DNA of 64,000 nt. Source: an uncultured Clostridia bacterium. GTDB lineage: Bacteria > Bacillota > Clostridia > Lachnospirales > Anaerotignaceae. The DNA is taken from the NCBI GenBank assembly GCA_910586765.1, contig CAJUJJ010000010.1, positions 29,708-93,707 on the forward strand. Direction: 5' to 3'. Below, piece by piece: positions 1 to 8,562 of this stretch (positions within the stretch are counted from its first letter, which is position 1; every line of letters begins with the position of its first letter). The position numbers were made by a program, and so were the translations under genes. The notes under the pieces were generated by a model, which was given only the letters and a program-made list of their open reading frames with translations, was not told where the DNA came from and searched no databases.

Positions 1-1617
1 AGAAATTTCAACACATTTTTTATAATCTGGTTTTTGTGTACCTTCCATAATACCTGGCATTGTACGGAATTGTCTCCTTACTTCTTCAATCATTTGAAAT
101 GCTGCTTTTCCTACAGATTCCATTGTAAAAGCAGAAAACAAAAATGGAAGCATACCACCTATAAATAATCCGATAATAACTCTAGGCTCTAATATAGAAA
201 TACTGCTTAATGAAACAGCCTCTGCGTAAGAAACAAACAAAGCCAACGCTGTTAATGCCGCAGAACCTATTGCAAAACCTTTTCCCATAGCCGCTGTAGT
301 ATTTCCTACTGCATCTAATTTATCTGTAATTTCTCTAACAGTATGTTCCAATCCGCTCATTTCTGCAATACCGCCTGCATTATCTGCAATAGGACCATAA
401 GCATCTACTGCAACTGTAATGCCTGTAGTAGAAAGCATACCTACTGCTGCTAACGCAATACCATACAATCCGCTTACACTATATGCTGCAAAAATACCTA
501 CGCAAATCAATACAACTGGTATTGCTGTAGATTGCATACCTACTGCCAAACCGCTTATAATTGCTGTTGCTGGGCCCGTTTCTGCTTGGTCTGCTATTTT
601 TTTGACAAAATTATAATCTGCAGAAGTATATACCTCTGTAATTCTACCAATCAAAAGACCTACTGCCAAACCTGCTATTACAGCAATTGCTGCTTTCATA
701 TCTCCAAAAAGCATATTGCTCAACACCAAAGAACATATTACAACAATCGCTGCAGAAACATAAGAACCCATTGTTAAAGCCTTTTGAGGATTGTTATTTC
801 CTCCATGTACAAAAAACGTAGCAATAATAGATGCCAATATACCACAAGCAGATAACACTAATGGGAATAATGCTCCTTCTGCACTAAAATATACAATACC
901 TAATGTTACAGCAGAAACAATTGAGCCAACATAAGACTCAAACAAGTCTGCTCCCATACCAGCAACGTCACCTACATTATCCCCTACATTATCTGCAATA
1001 ACCGCAGGGTTACGAGGGTCATCTTCTGGTATGCCTGCTTCTACTTTACCTACTAAGTCTGCACCAACGTCAGCTGCTTTGGTATAAATACCTCCGCCTA
1101 CACGTCCAAACAATGCAATAGAAGAAGCTCCTAAACTAAATCCAGAAAGCACTGCAACATCTTTTGTGACAATGCATACAACGCTTACTCCAAGTAATCC
1201 TAATCCTACTACAGACATACCCATAACAGCACCACCAGAAAATGCTGTGGAAAGTGCTTTATTCATACCACCTGTTTTTGCACCATTCGCTGTACGAACA
1301 TTTGCTTTTGTTGCTACATTCATACCAAAATAACCTGCCAATGTAGAAAATAATGCTCCCACTGCAAAACAAATTGCTGTAGTAATACCAATTCCTAAGC
1401 AAATTAATACAAACAATACCAATACAAATACCACCAGTATTTTATATTCTGCTTTTAAAAAGGCATTTGCACCATCTCTTATAGCAAGTGCAATTTCTTG
1501 CATACGTTCTGTGCCTTCTTCTTGTTTGCTGATTTTTGATGCTAGTGTAAAAGCAAATAGGAGTGCTATCACACCTAATATTGGTGCTGCAAAAATCATA
1601 CTATCTGAAAATTCCAT
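1..1617 (-). CDS. hppA: Membrane-bound ion-pumping pyrophosphatase (C-terminus cut by window edge)
   Basis: Couples hydrolysis of pyrophosphate in the cytoplasm to export of Na+ and/or H+. The frame is open from an ATG at 1617 to base 1, so 539 codons are visible and the C-terminal part lies outside. The start has an AGGGGGA ribosome site. The polytopic sequence carries the family signatures: DNVGDNVGD in the substrate loop, ADLFES in the sixth membrane helix, and GNTTAAMGKGFAIGSA. The alanine after GNTTA is the residue of K+-dependent members; K+-independent pumps have lysine there. Glu in ADLFES is placed as in Na+-pumping relatives, so Na+ transport is my inference. The family assignment is secure; the ion is not. 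Confidence 0.95.
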   Translation of the reverse strand, partial: MEFSDSMIFAAPILGVIALLFAFTLASKISKQEEGTERMQEIALAIRDGANAFLKAEYKILVVFVLVLFVLICLGIGITTAICFAVGALFSTLAGYFGMNVATKANVRTANGAKTGGMNKALSTAFSGGAVMGMSVVGLGLLGVSVVCIVTKDVAVLSGFSLGASSIALFGRVGGGIYTKAADVGADLVGKVEAGIPEDDPRNPAVIADNVGDNVGDVAGMGADLFESYVGSIVSAVTLGIVYFSAEGALFPLVLSACGILASIIATFFVHGGNNNPQKALTMGSYVSAAIVVICSLVLSNMLFGDMKAAIAVIAGLAVGLLIGRITEVYTSADYNFVKKIADQAETGPATAIISGLAVGMQSTAIPVVLICVGIFAAYSVSGLYGIALAAVGMLSTTGITVAVDAYGPIADNAGGIAEMSGLEHTVREITDKLDAVGNTTAAMGKGFAIGSAALTALALFVSYAEAVSLSSISILEPRVIIGLFIGGMLPFLFSAFTMESVGKAAFQMIEEVRRQFRTMPGIMEGTQKPDYKKCVEIS

Positions 1618-1646
1618 AAAAATCCCCCTTTTATCGTTTTATTATT

Positions 1647-1675
1647 ATTATAAACAATAAAAGAGGTTTTGTCAT
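1647..1675 (-). promoter_or_regulatory. Sigma-A type promoter of hppA
   Basis: On the minus strand ATGACA (1675-1670) is followed after exactly 17 bases by TATAAT (1652-1647). The -10 box lies 29 bases before the hppA start. The -35 differs from TTGACA at one position. Confidence 0.6.
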
Positions 1676-1710
1676 TATGAAATCCAATTTATATTTTTTT
1701 AATTTTTATT

Positions 1711-2088
1711 TTATTTTTTATGTGGTCGACAAAATGTTATTTGTTCCAATACAACATAAAACATATCTTTATCTATAATAAACACTACTTTCAATGTAAT
1801 ATTATTTTTTATACCATAGCTATAAAGTTCATAATATGCAACATAACTATATTGTTGTTGTATTACTTTTAGTGCGTCAGTATATGTCATTTGATATGGT
1901 ATATCAATATAAACTGGTTTATATTTCTCATTGCCATAACGTAATGCCATATAAATTTCATTTTGTTTTACACAACTGCTGTCAAATTTGTCAATAAATG
2001 CAGCAATGCCATATTTTGCTAAAGCTGTAACTGCTTCTTTCAAAAAAGCAGATATTTCTTTTTCTACATTTTTTGTTATTTTAATCAT
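1711..2088 (-). CDS. Hypothetical protein, 125 aa
   Basis: I do not recognise a family. The protein is soluble-looking, with an amphipathic N-terminal stretch (KNVEKEISAFLKEAVTALAKYG) preceding a mixed region rich in Tyr, Ile and Val; no signal peptide or membrane helix is evident. An in-frame GTG lies at 2106, but the ATG at 2088 has AAGG six bases upstream and is preferred. Either start lies at the very end of the AEC permease gene upstream (stop at 2100), so translational coupling is likely. Confidence 0.6.
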   Translation of the reverse strand: MIKITKNVEKEISAFLKEAVTALAKYGIAAFIDKFDSSCVKQNEIYMALRYGNEKYKPVYIDIPYQMTYTDALKVIQQQYSYVAYYELYSYGIKNNITLKVVFIIDKDMFYVVLEQITFCRPHKK

Positions 2089-2099
2089 AATATACCTTA

Positions 2100-3020
2100 T
2101 TAACACAAAAATTTTGCTATAAGAGGAAGTGTAATTACAGAAAGCACTGTTGATACAAATACATATTCTGATGCTCTTTTTTCATCATTTCCATATCCTC
2201 CTGCAAAAGAAGGCAGTGCTGCCGCTGCTGGTGTTGCCATCAGTATTACAATAACACCTAATGCAATGCCATCTAAAAACATTCCCATTAATAACTTTGT
2301 TATAACAGGCATTACAATCAGTGTAAAAAAGCTAAATATATATACACTTTTATCTTGAAGCACTTGCTTTACTTTTGCCGCTGCCAAAAGAGAACCTATT
2401 ACAATCATAGAAAGACATACTGTTGTAATAGAAGCATAATTTAAAGCATTATAGAGTGGTTCAGGCAATGCTATGGAATTGACAAAAAGTACAACACCTA
2501 TTATTGCAGAAAAACAAATTAAATTAAAAAAAGCATCTTTTACCATTTTTGCTGGTGGTTTTGCTGTGCCGCATTTATAAGAAAACAACACAGAACAAGC
2601 AGTAAATAAATAAACATTACTTGCAAACATTACCGCTACACAAAATATTAGTCCCTCTGCTCCAAACATTGCTGTAACAAGAGGTTGTCCCATAAATATA
2701 ACATTGCTATAGACACCGCCCCCTGCAAAAAGTCCCAACTGCGGAAAATCCATTTTTAAACATTTTCCTACAACAAAAAATATCACTGTTCCTAATAAAC
2801 ACATCAAAAGTGTTCCGCCACCTGTTTTTAAAAATCCTATTAGTATTTCATGAGAATACTCTCTTTGAAGCAAAACAATCATATTTGCAGGTACTGCTAC
2901 TTTTGTTAATACAATAGAAAGTCCTTTTGTATCTTTTAAATATCCTGTTTTACTCAACAAAAAACCTACTATCATAAGCAATACCATTGTTGTAAGCTGT
3001 CCTATTACTGCCAGTGCCAC
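2100..3020 (-). CDS. AEC (auxin efflux carrier) family permease
   Basis: A 306-residue hydrophobic protein with about ten predicted membrane helices in the two-fold arrangement typical of the AEC family. The bacterial members with known substrates export small organic anions such as malate, but the substrate here cannot be read from sequence. Features include the N-terminal MIVGFLLSKTGYL, the VAVPANMIVLL segment and the helix-break prolines in MATPAAAALPSFA. The start is GTG at 3020 with AAGGAG eight bases upstream; no ATG is possible in that frame near the site. It is followed by the orphan ORF at 1711-2088. Confidence 0.85.
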   Translation of the reverse strand: MALAVIGQLTTMVLLMIVGFLLSKTGYLKDTKGLSIVLTKVAVPANMIVLLQREYSHEILIGFLKTGGGTLLMCLLGTVIFFVVGKCLKMDFPQLGLFAGGGVYSNVIFMGQPLVTAMFGAEGLIFCVAVMFASNVYLFTACSVLFSYKCGTAKPPAKMVKDAFFNLICFSAIIGVVLFVNSIALPEPLYNALNYASITTVCLSMIVIGSLLAAAKVKQVLQDKSVYIFSFFTLIVMPVITKLLMGMFLDGIALGVIVILMATPAAAALPSFAGGYGNDEKRASEYVFVSTVLSVITLPLIAKFLC

Positions 3021-3085
3021 ATCGCCATCTCCTTTTTTATAAAACCAAACACAATGCCCTTACTACAATACAAAAATTTTTTACA

Positions 3086-4462
3086 CTACTCTTTTATCCA
3101 CTCATTCAACTTTTTCATCTCTTTTAATATAAAAAAGGATACAATACAGCCTGATGTAATATCTGCTACAGGGCCAGCAACTAATATACCATCTAATCCC
3201 CAAAACAAAGGAAACAATACAATAAGTGGTATCAACAATATTACTTGTCTAAGCATAGAAAGTATAGAGGCTTTTAATGCTTGTCCTGTTGCTTGAAAAT
3301 AGCCTGTTGATATAATTTGTATACCAGATATAAATATACCAAACATAAATACTCTCATACTTTTTATAGCAAATGTCATAAATGTTGCATCGCCAGAACC
3401 AAATATCATTAAAAGATATTTTGGAAAAAATACACAGCCTGCCCAGCCTACAATAGAAAAAGCAGTTGCAACTTTAACAGTAAGCAAATAAGTATCTTTT
3501 ATTCTTTGAGGTTTTTTCGCACCATAATTAAAACCTACAATAGGCTGTGCTCCTACACTAAGACCAATATTAATACCTATCAATATCGCACTGACTTTTA
3601 AAACAATGCCCATAGCACTTAATGCTACATCTCCTCCTACATCACAGGCATTTCCATAATGTACTAGAGAATTGTTTAATATTACCTGAAGCATAGTATT
3701 TGCAACTTGTACAATAAAACTAGATACACCTAATGAACAAAAATCAAATACTAATTTTAATTCAGGCTTGAAATACTGCTTTTTCAAACGCATTCTACTT
3801 CTTGTTTTAAAATAAAATACTAATACAACAGAAGATAATATTTGTGATGTAATTGTAGCAATAGCAGCACCTTTTACGCCCCAATGCAGTACAAATATAT
3901 AAATAGGGTCTAATATAGTATTTAATATTGCACCTACCATCATACTCATCATAGCCATTTTAGGGCTGCCATCTGTACGTGCCATATTGGAAAGCCCTGC
4001 ACCTACCATCATAAAAGGCATACCTATCAATATAATACTAGAATAATCTTTTGCATACTGCATAATGGTATCTGTTGCACCAAAAAGCCTCAGCATAGGC
4101 TCAAAAAAACAAAAACCTATACCACAAACGATTAAACCTAATACAATCAATATTGTCATCATATTGCCTAATACTTTTTCTGCTATATCAAATCTACCTT
4201 CTCCCAAACGAATAGAAGCATAAGCACTTCCCCCTGCTCCCACTAGCATAGAAAGTGCTAAGGCGATTGTTACAATAGGAAAGGCAACTGTTGTTGCTGC
4301 ATTTCCCTGATAACCTACTCCTTGTCCTATAAATACTTGGTCTACAATATTATACAAATTGTTTACCAAAAAAGAGACTACAGAAGGTACAGCAAAACTT
4401 TTTAGCAATTTTGAAACGGGTTCTATGCCTAGTGGGTTTTCATTATCGTTTTGTTTATTCAT
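3086..4462 (-). CDS. MATE family multidrug/Na+ antiporter
   Basis: 458 residues with twelve predicted membrane helices. The N-terminal half has the MATE pattern PSVVSFLVNNLYNIVDQVFIG, and the second half repeats it around GAQPIVGFNYGA. The sequence resembles the MepA branch, whose members expel cationic drugs in exchange for Na+ or H+. It starts at ATG 4462 after a strong AAGGAGGAAT site. It is transcribed in the same direction as the AEC gene, with a gap of about 65 bp, so they may share a transcript. The actual substrate is unknown. Confidence 0.9.
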   Translation of the reverse strand: MNKQNDNENPLGIEPVSKLLKSFAVPSVVSFLVNNLYNIVDQVFIGQGVGYQGNAATTVAFPIVTIALALSMLVGAGGSAYASIRLGEGRFDIAEKVLGNMMTILIVLGLIVCGIGFCFFEPMLRLFGATDTIMQYAKDYSSIILIGMPFMMVGAGLSNMARTDGSPKMAMMSMMVGAILNTILDPIYIFVLHWGVKGAAIATITSQILSSVVLVFYFKTRSRMRLKKQYFKPELKLVFDFCSLGVSSFIVQVANTMLQVILNNSLVHYGNACDVGGDVALSAMGIVLKVSAILIGINIGLSVGAQPIVGFNYGAKKPQRIKDTYLLTVKVATAFSIVGWAGCVFFPKYLLMIFGSGDATFMTFAIKSMRVFMFGIFISGIQIISTGYFQATGQALKASILSMLRQVILLIPLIVLFPLFWGLDGILVAGPVADITSGCIVSFFILKEMKKLNEWIKE

Positions 4463-4663
4463 ACTATTCCTCCTTTTTCAATTATTTATAATATGAAAGG
4501 GCAAACTGCCCTACACTGTGACTTTAGCATATTTCGTCATTTTATCATACTAACACATCTATTTTTGATATGCAATAATGAGTTTGTATTACTTTTTTAC
4601 GGCAACAAAGCACATTACAGCATAGTTATAAGTCTTTTTCTATTTTTGTACTGTAATTTGCAC

Positions 4664-5227
4664 TTAAATTATTTGCATATGCTCCAGTAATATTTTAGCT
4701 CCTACTGCAATCAATACAATTCCTCCTGCAATAGAAGCCTTTTTCTGTAAAAATGCCCCTAAATGCTTTCCTAACATACCACCTATGTAACTTAAAACAA
4801 ATGCCACAACACCTATAATAGCAGAAGCGTATACAATATTCACTTGCAATATGGCAAAACTAACCCCTATCGCAAGAGCATCAATACTTGTTGCGATTGC
4901 CTGAAGCACTAAATTTTTATTTGTCAATATTGTTATACTCTTTTCTTCTTCCTCTTGTTTTAAACTTTCCCATATCATACTGCCTCCTATCAACGCAAGC
5001 AGAAAAAAAGCAATCCAGTGGTCTATTGCCTCCATAGCATTTTTTACACTAATTCCTAAAAGCCACCCCAACAAAGGCATTAAAAACTGAAACAAACCAA
5101 AATAAACACCTTGTTTTAATGCTTCTTTTTTACCAAAATCAGTAACAGATACTCCATTTGCAATAGAAACTGCAAAAGCGTCCATTGCTAAACTAAGTGC
5201 TATCAATAAAATCGTCATTGTTTCCAT
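4664..5227 (-). CDS. mntP: Manganese efflux pump MntP
   Basis: 187 residues with six predicted helices. The N-terminal SLAMDAFAVSIANG and the mid-protein TSIDALAIGVSFA are the two repeated DAxA motifs that carry the essential aspartates of MntP (YebN). The family exports Mn2+ and protects against manganese excess. Its length equals the family's usual size (about 185-190). The leader between 5228 and the tRNA genes is AT-rich, and I found no yybP-ykoY manganese riboswitch in it, although that element often precedes mntP. The gene stands alone on the minus strand. Confidence 0.93.
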   Translation of the reverse strand: METMTILLIALSLAMDAFAVSIANGVSVTDFGKKEALKQGVYFGLFQFLMPLLGWLLGISVKNAMEAIDHWIAFFLLALIGGSMIWESLKQEEEEKSITILTNKNLVLQAIATSIDALAIGVSFAILQVNIVYASAIIGVVAFVLSYIGGMLGKHLGAFLQKKASIAGGIVLIAVGAKILLEHMQII

Positions 5228-5363
5228 AAAACTTCTCCTTCATTATGTTTTTTTATTTACGATATGCTAAAAATAATATTGAAAGAACAAATACATTTTT
5301 CATAAATTGTTTAAAAAAGAGAAAACAAAAAGAATGTACATATTAACTGTACATTCTTTACTA

Positions 5364-5436
5364 TGGGAGTTACAGGGCTCGAACCTGTGACCCTCTGCTT
5401 GTAAGGCAGATGCTCTCCCAGCTGAGCTAAACTCCC
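5364..5436 (-). tRNA. tRNA-Val (anticodon TAC)
   Basis: A full cloverleaf reads on the minus strand: acceptor GGGAGTT/AACTCCC, anticodon stem TCTGC/GCAGA enclosing CTTACAA, T-arm with GGTTCGAGCC, and discriminator A. CCA is not encoded. It is the last of three tRNA genes in tandem. Confidence 0.95.
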
Positions 5437-5472
5437 TCAAAAACAGTAATAGTATTTACTTTTATTATTTGC

Positions 5473-5544
5473 TGACCCGTAAGGGAATCGAACCCTTGTT
5501 TCAGCCGTGAGAGGGCCGCGTCTTGACCGCTTGACCAACGGGCC
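5473..5544 (-). tRNA. tRNA-Glu (anticodon CTC)
   Basis: Cloverleaf on the minus strand: acceptor GGCCCGT/ACGGGTC, anticodon stem CGGCC/GGCTG enclosing CTCTCAC, T-arm GGGTTCGATTCCC, discriminator A. The CTC anticodon reads GAG only; a TTC isoacceptor must exist elsewhere in this AT-rich genome. CCA is not encoded. Confidence 0.93.
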
Positions 5545-5560
5545 TCATTAGAAAAAGTAA

Positions 5561-5634
5561 TAGCGGAGAAGGGATTTGAACCCCTGACACCGCGGGTATG
5601 AACCGCGTGCTCTAGCCAACTGAGCTACTCCGCC
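5561..5634 (-). tRNA. tRNA-Met, elongator (anticodon CAT)
   Basis: Cloverleaf on the minus strand: acceptor GGCGGAG/CTCCGCT (with a G1-U72 wobble), anticodon stem CGCGG/CCGCG enclosing TTCATAC, discriminator A. It lacks the unpaired first base and the three G-C pairs next to the anticodon loop that mark initiator tRNA, so it is an elongator. A CAT tRNA-Ile2 is the only alternative. It is first in the Met-Glu-Val series downstream of divIC. Confidence 0.9.
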
Positions 5635-5722
5635 ATATCAGCTATTTCTTTTTTACTTGCTTGCTACTTGACCTATTATAAGGGGCAATTTTATATTTGT
5701 CAATACTTTTTTTGACATTATT

Positions 5723-6031
5723 TTAATTTTTTGAATTATTTACATAAAGCACTTCATTTGGCATAACAAGACCTAGCTGTTGTCTTGCTACTTTTTCAAT
5801 ATAGGCATCGCTGTTGTAATATTCTTTTTCTCTGATGTACTCTGCATTTTTTTGTTGTTCCTGCTGTATCTGTACTAAAATTTCTTCTGCCTCTTGTTTA
5901 TATTTTCCATACATACTTAGTTGGCTTGCTATTCCTACTGAAATTGCAATAAAAAACAACACCATAAAAAATAATACGATTGTTCTGTCAAAAGGTCGTC
6001 TTCTTTTTACTGATTTTGTAGATTTTTTCAT
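5723..6031 (-). CDS. divIC: Septum formation initiator DivIC/FtsB
   Basis: A 102-residue bitopic division protein: basic cytoplasmic N-terminus (KRRRPFDR), one membrane helix (about residues 18-37), then an extracytoplasmic coiled coil (KYKQEAEEILVQIQQEQ) and the conserved tail with YIEKVARQQLGLV. DivIC forms a complex with FtsL and DivIB that activates septal wall synthesis in vegetative and sporulation septa. Gene order (yabP-yabQ-divIC) matches Bacillus subtilis, which supports DivIC over other FtsB-like proteins. Confidence 0.92.
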   Translation of the reverse strand: MKKSTKSVKRRRPFDRTIVLFFMVLFFIAISVGIASQLSMYGKYKQEAEEILVQIQQEQQKNAEYIREKEYYNSDAYIEKVARQQLGLVMPNEVLYVNNSKN

Positions 6032-6080
6032 AATAAATTTCTCCTTTTGTGCAAAAGACTGCTCCCTTTTTATATCTCTC

Positions 6081-6593
6081 TTATTTCTTATGAAATAATA
6101 TTTTTACATTTCTGCGAATATTTCTTTTCTTTATTTTTACATATCCTTTACAAAATTGCAATACTTTTTTCATTTTTTTACGTACAAAGGTATCTGTTTT
6201 TTGGACAGGTTTGCGTACTAACATAAAAACAAGCCTAAAAGGTGTTAACAGTATTGTAATAAAAGTAATGATTATTTTATGAATAATTGCAACAATTTTG
6301 TCAGAAATTCTATTTATAATGGGGCTTAGTGTCAAAAAATATAATATCATACCTAAAAAAGCCCCTATAATCACAAAAAAACGAATTTCACCATGATTTT
6401 GCTGCAAAAGCATAAAAAAAAGTAAAAACGCCATGCCTAACCAATAAAAAGCATCTTCTAGCTGTATTAATAGCATATTATGTGGTATCATTTTTCTAAA
6501 AATACGCAGTCCATCGTATACAGCAGCAATCAAAGCACCTGCTAGTGTAATACATAGAAACAGTCTTGCTTGTTCATTGAGAGAAAGTATCAT
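6081..6593 (-). CDS. yabQ: Spore cortex biosynthesis protein YabQ
   Basis: 170 residues with several membrane helices in the first 100 residues (YDGLRIFRKMIPH and the QLEDAFYWLGMAFLLFFM helix are typical YabQ features), followed by a strongly basic cytoplasmic tail rich in Lys and Arg. In B. subtilis YabQ is a mother-cell protein of the outer forespore membrane needed for cortex assembly. It lies 15 bp after yabP and before divIC, the conserved order, and is probably co-transcribed with both. Confidence 0.92.
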   Translation of the reverse strand: MILSLNEQARLFLCITLAGALIAAVYDGLRIFRKMIPHNMLLIQLEDAFYWLGMAFLLFFMLLQQNHGEIRFFVIIGAFLGMILYFLTLSPIINRISDKIVAIIHKIIITFITILLTPFRLVFMLVRKPVQKTDTFVRKKMKKVLQFCKGYVKIKKRNIRRNVKILFHKK

Positions 6594-6608
6594 ATTATTT
6601 TCCCCCTT

Positions 6609-6893
6609 TTATTTAAAAATACGGTTTAAAAAGCTATTTTTTCCTTTTGTTACACCATTTTCACTGTATTCTATGCTATCTATTACACCATCAATACAAA
6701 CTTCTCCCTCATCTAAATTCAGTTTTCCTACATGAATATTATTTCCTCGCAGTATGAGCATACCCTTTTCTGTTTCTGCTATAATGCTTTCCTCGTCAAA
6801 CGACAACACATCTAATACACCAGTAATACTCATTCTTTCTCTATCTTCTAGCGTCAATTTATGTCGTGTATCTTTTTTTGTTCCTTCTGCCAA
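6609..6893 (-). CDS. yabP: Sporulation protein YabP
   Basis: 94 residues containing the YabP/YqfC fold: HKLTLEDRERMSITGV, then DVLSFDEESI and the LILRGNNIHVGKLNLDEGE core. YabP is a mother-cell sporulation protein. The start is taken as TTG at 6893 because GGAGGGG lies six bases upstream and this gives the family's normal length; the longer frame from ATG 6953 would add a hydrophobic leader absent from relatives and lacks such a site. The neighbours rqcP and yabQ are as in other spore formers. Confidence 0.88.
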   Translation of the reverse strand: MAEGTKKDTRHKLTLEDRERMSITGVLDVLSFDEESIIAETEKGMLILRGNNIHVGKLNLDEGEVCIDGVIDSIEYSENGVTKGKNSFLNRIFK

Positions 6894-6985
6894 AACAATC
6901 CCCTCCAAAAATAAAATACAAAGACACAATGATACCTTTTGTCTTTGTTTCATTATATGGACAGAGTAATCATTTCAGAACAATA

Positions 6986-7225
6986 TTACAAACTTTTATA
7001 CATACCAGAAGCATCTTCTTTTTTGGTAGCCTCATTTAAACTCAGCACTTCTATTTTTGTGATACGGCTACCAAATTTAATTTCTATCACATCTCCTATT
7101 TTCACATCAGCACCTGCTTTTACAACTTTGCCATTTATTGTTACACGTCCTGCATCACAGGCTTCATTTGCTATTGTTCTCCTTTTAATAATACGAGATA
7201 CCTTTAAAAATTTATCTACTCTCAT
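6986..7225 (-). CDS. rqcP: S4-domain ribosome quality-control protein RqcP (YabO)
   Basis: A 79-residue stand-alone S4 RNA-binding domain: MRVDKFLKVSRIIKRR, then ANEACDAGRVTINGK and the VKIGDVIEIKFG strand. RqcP works with RqcH on stalled 50S subunits and stabilises the peptidyl-tRNA during alanine tailing. Size and position between hup/mazG and yabP are those of B. subtilis yabO. It sits behind the hup terminator, so it probably has its own promoter in 7226-7262. Confidence 0.93.
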   Translation of the reverse strand: MRVDKFLKVSRIIKRRTIANEACDAGRVTINGKVVKAGADVKIGDVIEIKFGSRITKIEVLSLNEATKKEDASGMYKSL

Positions 7226-7262
7226 TTTTTCACCTCTTTTTGTTTTTACTATAACAAGTGAT

Positions 7263-7293
7263 AAAAAAATCTACACAATAAATACTTGTGTAG
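7263..7293 (-). terminator. Intrinsic terminator after hup
   Basis: A perfect 8-bp stem, CTACACAA/TTGTGTAG with a 7-base loop, is followed on the minus strand by ATTTTTTTAT. It would separate mazG-hup from rqcP. Confidence 0.75.
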
Positions 7294-7347
7294 ATTTGCT
7301 GTTTTGAGCATGACGTACTAATATACTTAGCACGCCATACTTTATTA

Positions 7348-7623
7348 TTATTTATTAATTGCGTCTTTTAATGCTTTACCTGCTTTAAATCTAGGTGCTT
7401 TTGATGCTGGAATAGGCATTGTTTCTCCTGTTTGTGGATTTCTGCCTTCTCTTGCTGCTCTTTCTACTACTTCAAATGTACCAAAGCCAACTAACTGTAC
7501 TTTACCATCTTGTGCTAATTCATTTGTAACAACTTCCTCAAATGCTTTCAATGCCTTTTCAGCATCTTTTTTACTCATTTCTGCTTTCTCAGCCATTGCT
7601 GCAACTAAATCGGATTTATTCAT
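7348..7623 (-). CDS. hup: HU family DNA-binding protein
   Basis: A 91-residue histone-like protein: MNKSDLVAAMAEKAEMSKK at the N-terminus, the GFGTFEVVERAAREGRNPQTGE beta-arm region (GFGTF and RxGRNPxTG are the HU signature), and an APRFKAGKALKDAIN end. It bends and compacts the nucleoid as a homodimer. It begins 23 bp after mazG with an AAGGAGG site, so it is in the mazG operon. Clostridial genomes often place hup between mazG and rqcP. Confidence 0.95.
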   Translation of the reverse strand: MNKSDLVAAMAEKAEMSKKDAEKALKAFEEVVTNELAQDGKVQLVGFGTFEVVERAAREGRNPQTGETMPIPASKAPRFKAGKALKDAINK

Positions 7624-7646
7624 ATTTTGTCCTCCTTATAAAAAAG

Positions 7647-8435
7647 TTATTCTTCTGTTGGACTTTTGCTGTGCTTCGCCTGCAACCAAAACAGTTCCAA
7701 CTCCTCCAGAGTCATGTCAGAAAGACTTCTGTTGTCCATCAGAGCATACTGCTCGACACACTCAAATCTATTTATAAACTTTTTAACAGCTTTTGTCAAG
7801 GCAAACTCTGGATTTATTTCTAAAAATATTGAAACATTTACCAAAGCAAGTAGCAAAGCACCAAATTCTTTTTGTTGGCATTGCTGTGATTTTGTAAAAG
7901 AATGTTCAAATTCTTGAAGTTTTTTCTGTACATTTTGAATAGATTGTTCTATCGTTTCAAAATAAAAGCCTGCTTGTTTTGCTTTTTTTTGTATTTTTTG
8001 TGCTTTTATGAGTGCTGGCAGTGCGTCTGCAACATTTTTCATACTTTCTGCTTGTGTTTTATAATTTTTTTCTTTCTTTTTAATTTGTTCCCAGTTCTGT
8101 AACACTTCTTGAGGTGTATCCGCTTTTTCTTTTGCAAATATATGGGGGTGTCTTGTTATCATTTTTTCACTAATTGCTGTAATAACGTCAGACAAGTCAA
8201 AATTTCCTTTTTCTTCCTCTATTTGAGAATGAAATACCACTTGTAAAAGTACATCTCCCAATTCCTCTTTTAAATTTTGTATATCATTTTTTTCTATGGC
8301 ATCTACTGCTTCATAGGCTTCCTCCAACATTGCTTCTTTTAATGTTTGATGTGTTTGTACTTTGTCCCAAGGACAACCGTCTTCAGCACGTAAGCGTGCT
8401 ATAATATTTTTGAAATCTTCCAATGTATATTTCAA
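7647..8435 (-). CDS. mazG: Nucleoside triphosphate pyrophosphohydrolase MazG
   Basis: 262 residues with two MazG domains. It cleaves NTPs/dNTPs to monophosphate and pyrophosphate, mainly as house-cleaning. The N-terminal domain (about 10-110) keeps the catalytic set: GCPWDKVQTH, EEAYE and EELGD, followed by TRHPHIF. In the second domain the motif that normally reads EExGD is QKEFGA, so its metal-binding acids are gone. The gene is free of the methylase domain fused in B. subtilis YabN. It heads the cluster and is divergent from nfnA. Confidence 0.93.
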   Translation of the reverse strand: MKYTLEDFKNIIARLRAEDGCPWDKVQTHQTLKEAMLEEAYEAVDAIEKNDIQNLKEELGDVLLQVVFHSQIEEEKGNFDLSDVITAISEKMITRHPHIFAKEKADTPQEVLQNWEQIKKKEKNYKTQAESMKNVADALPALIKAQKIQKKAKQAGFYFETIEQSIQNVQKKLQEFEHSFTKSQQCQQKEFGALLLALVNVSIFLEINPEFALTKAVKKFINRFECVEQYALMDNRSLSDMTLEELELFWLQAKHSKSPTEE

Positions 8436-8471
8436 ATTGTTTTCCTCCTAAATTTCTATCAATATTGACAG

Positions 8472-8499
8472 TTGATAAATGTAATGTTTATGGTATAAT
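8472..8499 (+). promoter_or_regulatory. Promoter of nfnAB
   Basis: TTGATA and TATAAT are separated by 16 bases; TGG directly before the -10 makes it an extended -10 promoter. It lies 64 bases before the nfnA start. Confidence 0.6.
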
Positions 8500-8562
8500 T
8501 GTAACAAATTTCTTTCAAAAAACAATACATACAAGTGTTTGAATAAAAAAGGAGATGGGTAT

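Noticed and set aside
5228..5363. yybP-ykoY manganese riboswitch before mntP
   Set aside because: The leader is AT-rich without the conserved GC-containing loops of that RNA.
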